From: Lachnospiraceae bacterium | Lineage (GTDB): Bacteria > Bacillota > Clostridia > Lachnospirales > Lachnospiraceae | Direction: 5' to 3' | Assembly (NCBI GenBank): GCA_024698865.1 | Contig: JAILQS010000034.1 | Span: forward strand, 1 to 41,097 | Length of the DNA stretch: 41,097 nucleotides | Shown: positions 36,004 through 41,097 of the stretch, in pieces | How positions within the stretch are numbered: the stretch's first letter is position 1 | Layout of the letters: every line of letters begins with the position of its first letter | The notes under the pieces: model-generated | Told to the model about the DNA's origin: nothing | Seen by the model: only the letters and a program-made list of their open reading frames with translations | Database searches by the model: none | Position numbers and translations under genes: made by a program

Positions 36004-39000
36004 TTAGAATCCTCCTGTAAATCGTTTGATTCCACCCGAAAACTTGAAATCGCCAACCCACAGATACGTTCCATCGTAACAAATATAGAACGGATTAAAG
36101 AAGGTATCTTCGGATTGTATTGCCGTCACCTCATCTGTCAGGTCGAAGGATGCGTTGGTCGGGTCTGCATTTCTCACATCATATACATTGTAATAATTGG
36201 AGCCGTTTCCAAGTATGGCAATGGATTTTTTACTGTTTTCTTTCACTTCATTTACGGCATCCGCAATAGAATTCCAGATAATAATTCGGCAAAAGCCACC
36301 ATCACAGGCAATCACCTGTCCTGTAGGCGTTACCAGAATTTCAGATAGTCCACCAAAACTCCTATACCGGGTGCTATAGAGTGCTTCACCGTCGTTGTAT
36401 TTATCGATAATCTGCTTATGCGCTCCTTCTATTACATTGGCATTTTCCATTGCCGTTCCTTCAAATATATCGGAGGTTTTGACAATGCAGGCATGCTCAC
36501 CTACATTTGCAATGCCGACGTAGGTATTTCCATCCTCACATTTGGTGACATGTATCTTGGCATTTCGATACGTTTCTGTCTGATTGTCCGACAACGTAAA
36601 TGTCATCTTTAGTGTAGCTACCGGGTTAGAATCTGTTCCCGGCACTCCTTCATACACGTACAGACTGTCGTCCTGCGTCATATAAAAGTACCCATCACAA
36701 TAATCGATTGCATTGATATAATTGATATTTAGATTTCCTATTGTATCACATAAATATGTTTTCGGTAATTCTTTATGAAATGCGTCGTTAATATCCTCAT
36801 AATAATACAGTCTGTTGCGCTGCGCTACCGCCAAGCCTGTGATTCCGTCATGTTCCACAAAGGTTACATCTTCCACACTGTCGCTATATTTATATACCAA
36901 ATCCGGTTTTGCATCGTTGCTGTCCGGCAAATGTTTCCACAGACAAAGTGCCCCGTTATAGTCATCCAATGATGCAAAATATTTGCCGTTGGATTCTGTT
37001 ACGCAGTTTTGATATTTGAACAATGTGTCGGCAACACATTCCTTTACATCTCGTGCGCCAATACATATGTTTGGAGCATCTGTCGCATGTTTTTCAAGGA
37101 TACCCGTATTTGGGTTGTTCCAGTAGTACGTGCCGTTGTAAACAAATGTATCTCCGTTTCTTTCTATCTTATCAATATCGACACTTGCAGGTTCTGCCGG
37201 GAACGTACCTGCTTTATATCCAACAATCTTTCCTGCATTTATTCCTGCACTGTATAAATTGTTATTGTGATCCTGTATAAGCGGCGCAATATCCCCGCCG
37301 ATAAAGTAATAGTAATCCGTCGAGTTAAACAGGTTACCGCCAATATAGTAATTCGGCTTATCCGACTCACTATCCACTTTGCCGTCCTTCCATACCGTTA
37401 GTGCTCCACCTTCATGCAGAATCAGCGTTCCTGCTTTTAACGTACCTGCATTTGTTGTCTGAATATCATTTTTCAAAATAAGTCCGCTTGGCTGACCTGA
37501 ATTATGATCCGTGTAAGCGAAGTCTCCAGGGTATTCACAATAATCAAATAATTTCTCTGTATTGTTTTCTTTGTTGTACTGTCCCTGATAATCAAGCGTT
37601 GCTATATCGTTAAATACTCTAAGTGCCGCATACTGTGGCTCTCCCTTAAAGCTTACATTGTGATCTCCCACCAATAGATAGTTCCCATTACAAGTGATTG
37701 TTCTTGGTGTTCCTCCAGTATAAATTACCTTATCCGGATACTTGTCATCCGCTGCAGGTAAACCTTTGTCCCATATCAAAACATATCCGTCCTGTGTGGA
37801 AGTAGCAATCAGTCTTTCGCCGTCCGTATACAAATCCCACGGCCAGGCTACTCTTGCATAACTTGGATTTTTCATTACCGATGTATCCGTGTAGTTATAT
37901 TTCTCCGGATCGTATTTTTGCATAATAGAGAAGTCTGCCGGCGTTCCATGCGCATTTTGCACCGGAATATCATTCCACACAAGAATTCTGTTATTCTTCG
38001 CATCTGCAACGAATATCTTAATCTTGCCATCTGCCTGCTTCGTAGCCGCTACTCCAACCGGCCAGTTCAGTGCGCTTAAGGAACATCCGGCTTTCGAAGA
38101 GGTGACATCCGGCTGCCCAAGTACACAATATAAATACTCTGTCACGTCACTTCCATTCCAAACTTTATCTTCCGGCACGCGGAAAATCAGAACGCGGTTG
38201 CTCCACGTATCGGACACAAAATAATAGTTATATCCGTCTTTATAAACCGTATCTATATCTGCGGCATGTTCATAGTATTGGCTGGAACATTTATTTATTC
38301 CCGATGACAAAAGCGTAAGGTCACAGCTTTGTCCGTCTGTAAAACTCCTGTCTGTGCCAAGCGTCGCCTGGTTGTAATTGTTGTCCTCGTTTTCCATTAC
38401 AGAATATAATGTGCTAAACGGTTCTACATTTACTTCTGTACTGTTATATTTCACACCATTATCTGTGCTAAAGGATGCACGTATCTCACAGCTTCCTCCT
38501 TTGCCCGGAACACCGTACACATTTCCCTGCTGATCTACCGTTGCAACTGATGTATTGGTACTGCTTAGCGTGTATGGCAGATTAACCCCTTTGGCTCTAA
38601 CCGTAATTTTGTGAGTCACTCCCGGACGAAGTTGCACTCCGTATACGGAGAATTCAAAGCCAACAACACTTACGTTGCATCTATATTTTCTTGTACCGTA
38701 AGTCGCCGTAATTACGCTGGTACCTGCCATATTTGTTCTAACCTGTGCATTGTTATCTATCGCTGCAACCTGTGGATTGCTACTTGTCCATATGACACGG
38801 TTAGCCTGCGCACCATTCAACGTAAGTTTGTAGCTGTCATTTTCTGCAAGCGTAAGATTGGTCTTACTTATACTTACGCCAGTGTAATCGATGTTGTCCT
38901 GAGGGTTACCCGGCTGCATGGATGCCGGTTTTGTCACAGTCACTTTACACTTATAGGATTTTTTCTTGTTGGTAGCGGTGATTGTTGCACTACCTGACTT

Positions 39001-39462
39001 AACTCCACTGACAATTCCTTTTTTATTGACAGAGGCAACCTCCGGTTTTGAACTTTTCCAGCTTACCGTCCCTACAGCACCCTTTAAAGCGAGTTTGGCT
39101 GTTTTCCCTTCTTCTATCGATAATTTTTTCATATTTAGCGATGGGTTCTTCACGGTAAGCTTGCACTTGTAAGCCTTCGTTCCAACCTTTGCTGTGATAG
39201 TCGCCTTTCCTGCCTTTTTGCCTGTTACCACGCCCTTTTTACTAACTGTAGCAACCGCTTTTTTTGAAGTGGTCCATTTTACCTTTTGCTTGTTGTTTAA
39301 CACCTTGAGGGTAATACTCTTCCCGACATAAATAGTCGCACTTGATTTGTTCAGCTTTGCCTTGGAAGCCGCACTAACCGGAATACCGGTAAAGACTAGT
39401 ATACATACTAAGAGTAAAGCAATTACTATACTGTTTTTTGATATCGTATTTTTTCTTTGCAT
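36004..39462 (-). CDS. Large secreted protein: N-terminal Ig-like Big_2 repeats then NHL/beta-propeller-like region
   Basis: Signal peptide ...TGIPVSAASKAK; three to four Big_2-type repeats (VKWTTSKKAVATVSKKGVVTGKKAGKATITAKVGTKAYKCKLTV); repeated WD/NHL-like segments; no LPxTG. Confidence 0.85.
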   Translation of the reverse strand: MQRKNTISKNSIVIALLLVCILVFTGIPVSAASKAKLNKSSATIYVGKSITLKVLNNKQKVKWTTSKKAVATVSKKGVVTGKKAGKATITAKVGTKAYKCKLTVKNPSLNMKKLSIEEGKTAKLALKGAVGTVSWKSSKPEVASVNKKGIVSGVKSGSATITATNKKKSYKCKVTVTKPASMQPGNPQDNIDYTGVSISKTNLTLAENDSYKLTLNGAQANRVIWTSSNPQVAAIDNNAQVRTNMAGTSVITATYGTRKYRCNVSVVGFEFSVYGVQLRPGVTHKITVRAKGVNLPYTLSSTNTSVATVDQQGNVYGVPGKGGSCEIRASFSTDNGVKYNSTEVNVEPFSTLYSVMENEDNNYNQATLGTDRSFTDGQSCDLTLLSSGINKCSSQYYEHAADIDTVYKDGYNYYFVSDTWSNRVLIFRVPEDKVWNGSDVTEYLYCVLGQPDVTSSKAGCSLSALNWPVGVAATKQADGKIKIFVADAKNNRILVWNDIPVQNAHGTPADFSIMQKYDPEKYNYTDTSVMKNPSYARVAWPWDLYTDGERLIATSTQDGYVLIWDKGLPAADDKYPDKVIYTGGTPRTITCNGNYLLVGDHNVSFKGEPQYAALRVFNDIATLDYQGQYNKENNTEKLFDYCEYPGDFAYTDHNSGQPSGLILKNDIQTTNAGTLKAGTLILHEGGALTVWKDGKVDSESDKPNYYIGGNLFNSTDYYYFIGGDIAPLIQDHNNNLYSAGINAGKIVGYKAGTFPAEPASVDIDKIERNGDTFVYNGTYYWNNPNTGILEKHATDAPNICIGARDVKECVADTLFKYQNCVTESNGKYFASLDDYNGALCLWKHLPDSNDAKPDLVYKYSDSVEDVTFVEHDGITGLAVAQRNRLYYYEDINDAFHKELPKTYLCDTIGNLNINYINAIDYCDGYFYMTQDDSLYVYEGVPGTDSNPVATLKMTFTLSDNQTETYRNAKIHVTKCEDGNTYVGIANVGEHACIVKTSDIFEGTAMENANVIEGAHKQIIDKYNDGEALYSTRYRSFGGLSEILVTPTGQVIACDGGFCRIIIWNSIADAVNEVKENSKKSIAILGNGSNYYNVYDVRNADPTNASFDLTDEVTAIQSEDTFFNPFYICYDGTYLWVGDFKFSGGIKRFTGGF

Positions 39463-39560
39463 AAGACCACCGCTTTCTGAGTGTTATGTGACTAAGTTTA
39501 ATTTATGAGTGTAGGTTTGTGTGTATAAAATTTTGTGTATTTATTTATATTTATAGGATT

Positions 39561-39589
39561 ATTATAGTTTATTGCATATTCAAGTACAA
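39561..39589 (-). promoter_or_regulatory. Promoter TTGTAC-N17-TATAAT upstream of the Big_2 protein
   Basis: Minus strand TTGTACTTGAATATGCAATAAACTATAAT. Confidence 0.6.
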
Positions 39590-39642
39590 TTCTGATTTCT
39601 TCGAGATCACTCTTCTTTTTCTTACATTTATTACACTAAAAA

Positions 39643-39677
39643 GCAACCTGTGCTGAGGATGGTGCTTCTGCGGTTGC
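39643..39677. terminator. Imperfect hairpin GCAACC...GGTTGC with T-rich flanks on both strands
   Basis: GCAACCTGTGCTGAGGATGGTGCTTCTGCGGTTGC; minus strand continues TTTTT, plus CTTTCTT. Confidence 0.5.
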
Positions 39678-39781
39678 CTTTCTTAATAGTGATTGGATAA
39701 TATTCTTGAATATCGAATGGATAATATCTTTGACCTGATATGATGATGAACGGTCAGAAATTTCACAAGATTCTTTAAGAA

Positions 39782-39809
39782 ATGGGGTTCTTCCTAAGAA
39801 GAACCCCAT
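39782..39809. repeat. Perfect 12-bp inverted repeat with 4-nt loop
   Basis: ATGGGGTTCTTC-CTAA-GAAGAACCCCAT. Confidence 0.9.
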
Positions 39810-39854
39810 AATAAGTTTGATTTAGTTGTCTCCGGAAATGCACACACTTCCTGA

Positions 39855-39886
39855 GATTACACGAGCTAAGGATTACACGAGCTAAG
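39855..39886. repeat. 16-bp tandem duplication GATTACACGAGCTAAG x2
   Basis: Exact duplication read directly. Confidence 0.95.
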
Positions 39887-40015
39887 CGCGTACCTCGATT
39901 TCGCTTTGCTTCATCTCGGTCACGGCATTCGCCAAATGCCTGTAAACACGCAAAAACAGCCACTTACAAGCAAGCTTGCAGTGGCTGTTTATTTCGTGTT
40001 TTATGCGCTTAGCTC
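39879..40015. repeat. Nested inverted-repeat element (candidate MITE or structured RNA)
   Basis: Outer 11-bp arms GAGCTAAGCGC/GCGCTTAGCTC, middle AAACACG/CGTGTTT, inner AAACAGCCACT/AGTGGCTGTTT, plus lateral GGCATT-CGCCA-AATGCC. Confidence 0.8.
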
Positions 40016-40217
40016 ATTGCTTACGCGTATATTACTCGATGATTGTAGCAACACAACTGTTAATATCACGATTTGTATTATTCTGAATATTTCTAGTGAT
40101 GTTTTATTTTATTTGATGGTACATTTTGTGATTATTATATATATTTCAAAAGTTTTTCAAGTCCAAAATAAGCCCATGGGCTTTTTACCTCCAATTCAAA
40201 GAAAAGGGCTGATAACA

Positions 40218-40457
40218 ATGAAATTGATACACGCAAGATACAACCCGATGCACAACAGCATCGACATTAACCACTATAACGGCTACATCCTCCGGATTGA
40301 CTGCAATCAGGCAGAATCAGGAATACGGACCACGCCTAATTCTCAACGGTGCCTGAATGCTCTGGCGATTGATAATCCGCTGGAATATGCAAGACTTGCG
40401 CTCAATGGCGAGATGCAGGCATGGGTGGACGCGGAGGATAGTTTGGATGTGTTTTAA
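40218..40457 (+). CDS. Short DUF6061-like protein
   Basis: MKLIHARYNPMHNSIDINHYNGYILRIDCNQAESGIRTTPNSQRCLNALAIDNPLEYARLALNGEMQAWVDAEDSLDVF; family from memory. Confidence 0.6.
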   Translation: MKLIHARYNPMHNSIDINHYNGYILRIDCNQAESGIRTTPNSQRCLNALAIDNPLEYARLALNGEMQAWVDAEDSLDVF

Positions 40458-40506
40458 CACATCCTTTCATTAGTCCGGCAAATATACATCATATGCCGGA
40501 CTAATG
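40445..40506 (+). terminator. Two consecutive perfect hairpins at the 3' end of the DUF6061-like ORF
   Basis: GGATGTGT-TTTA-ACACATCC (contains stop codon) then CATTAGTCCGGCA-N13-TGCCGGACTAATG; no long U-tract. Confidence 0.5.
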
Positions 40507-40547
40507 TTATCAGCAGCCAGACATTAAAAATGCATTTACATTTTTTG

Positions 40548-40829
40548 CTAAAATATATATCTTATAAATTTAATCATCCAATATAGTTGCCCGCACAAAA
40601 CACCTAATATAACAGCAATAATTAAGCAAATCAATAATACTCCCTGCAATCTACAAATCAGTCTTCCACAGAATCCAATTACTTTTATTTTAATATGCTT
40701 CCACAAATTATTTCTATCATAGCCGCCCAAATATACAGTCAACAAATTATTTATATAACGCCATATCTTCTGAACAATCTCATTTTTAAACCATGTTATT
40801 TCATATGGCAATATCCTTATTTCACCCAA
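40548..40829 (-). CDS. Hypothetical small membrane protein
   Basis: 93 aa with a hydrophobic stretch GVLLICLIIAVILGVLC; only TTG start and weak RBS, so boundaries uncertain. Confidence 0.35.
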   Translation of the reverse strand: MGEIRILPYEITWFKNEIVQKIWRYINNLLTVYLGGYDRNNLWKHIKIKVIGFCGRLICRLQGVLLICLIIAVILGVLCGQLYWMIKFIRYIF

Positions 40830-40863
40830 CCTTAAATAATTAAATTGGTCAAAATTATATATT

Positions 40864-41097
40864 CTAAAAAATTTCCGTGCCTGACCAAACGCACGCTCTA
40901 CTATCTTTAGAAACTATATTATCGATATGCAATTCCACCTCATCCCAATAAGTTTTATCACCATACTCACGATCTGTATCATAAGCTATCTCATCTATTT
41001 TTACTTCCCGACCACTATCAATATCTATTGTTTTAAATGCAATATGGTTTCTTTCTGTGTTTCCAGAAAAAAATTTTATTACCCCCTCTATATTATC
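40864..41097 (-). CDS. Hypothetical protein, C-terminal 77 aa (5' end outside the window)
   Basis: Not in ORF track; open frame ...DNIEGVIKFFSGNTERNHIAFKTIDIDSGREVKIDEIAYDTDREYGDKTYWDEVELHIDNIVSKDSRACVWSGTEIF*. Confidence 0.55.
   Translation of the reverse strand, partial: DNIEGVIKFFSGNTERNHIAFKTIDIDSGREVKIDEIAYDTDREYGDKTYWDEVELHIDNIVSKDSRACVWSGTEIF

Noticed and set aside
39775-39963. 62-aa ORF on the minus strand
   Set aside because: Lies across the hairpin and nested-repeat DNA, with no recognisable domain; likely an open frame through structured repeat sequence.
40171-40184. AAGCCCATGGGCTT palindrome followed by TTT upstream of the DUF6061-like ORF as a terminator/attenuator
   Set aside because: A 14-bp palindrome without a loop leaves at most a ~4-bp stem; too weak to call.
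39906-40217. N-terminal extension of the 183-aa plus-strand ORF
   Set aside because: Extension covers the inverted-repeat element; the plausible gene starts at ATG 40218.
1-41097. tRNA, rRNA, CRISPR, transposase or classic metabolite riboswitch
   Set aside because: None recognised by reading both strands; cannot exclude weak matches without covariance searches.

Overview
41-kb window of a low-GC Firmicutes (Clostridia, probably Lachnospiraceae-like) chromosome; almost every gene is on the minus strand. Main contents, right to left in transcription order: (1) AT-rich unknown genes, DUF6061-like ORF and a nested inverted-repeat element (39.6-41.1 kb); (2) a large secreted Big_2/beta-propeller-like protein followed by a YbaK-type deacylase; (3) a zinc ABC operon with two uncharacterised accessory proteins; (4) meso-DAP dehydrogenase; (5) a small XRE regulator/membrane protein pair; (6) an MCP plus orphan sugar-binding lipoprotein; (7) a glutathione peroxidase-flavodoxin operon with an OhrR-like operator; (8) a BvgS-like hybrid histidine kinase; (9) TetR, DegV and ROK kinase genes; (10) an iron-siderophore ABC operon with a DtxR-like operator; (11) a ~15.7 kb exopolysaccharide operon, the most striking locus. 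It combines recognisable Pel components (PelF, PelG, a PelE-like protein and a PelD-like c-di-GMP receptor fused to a degenerate SDR domain) with polyprenyl-phosphate-type genes (DPM1-like GT2, DUF2304, GT-C-like membrane protein), three more GT2s, DUF2194 and DUF4874/4832 proteins, and the start of a Wzx-type flippase missing from the ORF track. No tRNA, rRNA, CRISPR array or transposase was recognised. All family calls are by eye; no searches were run.
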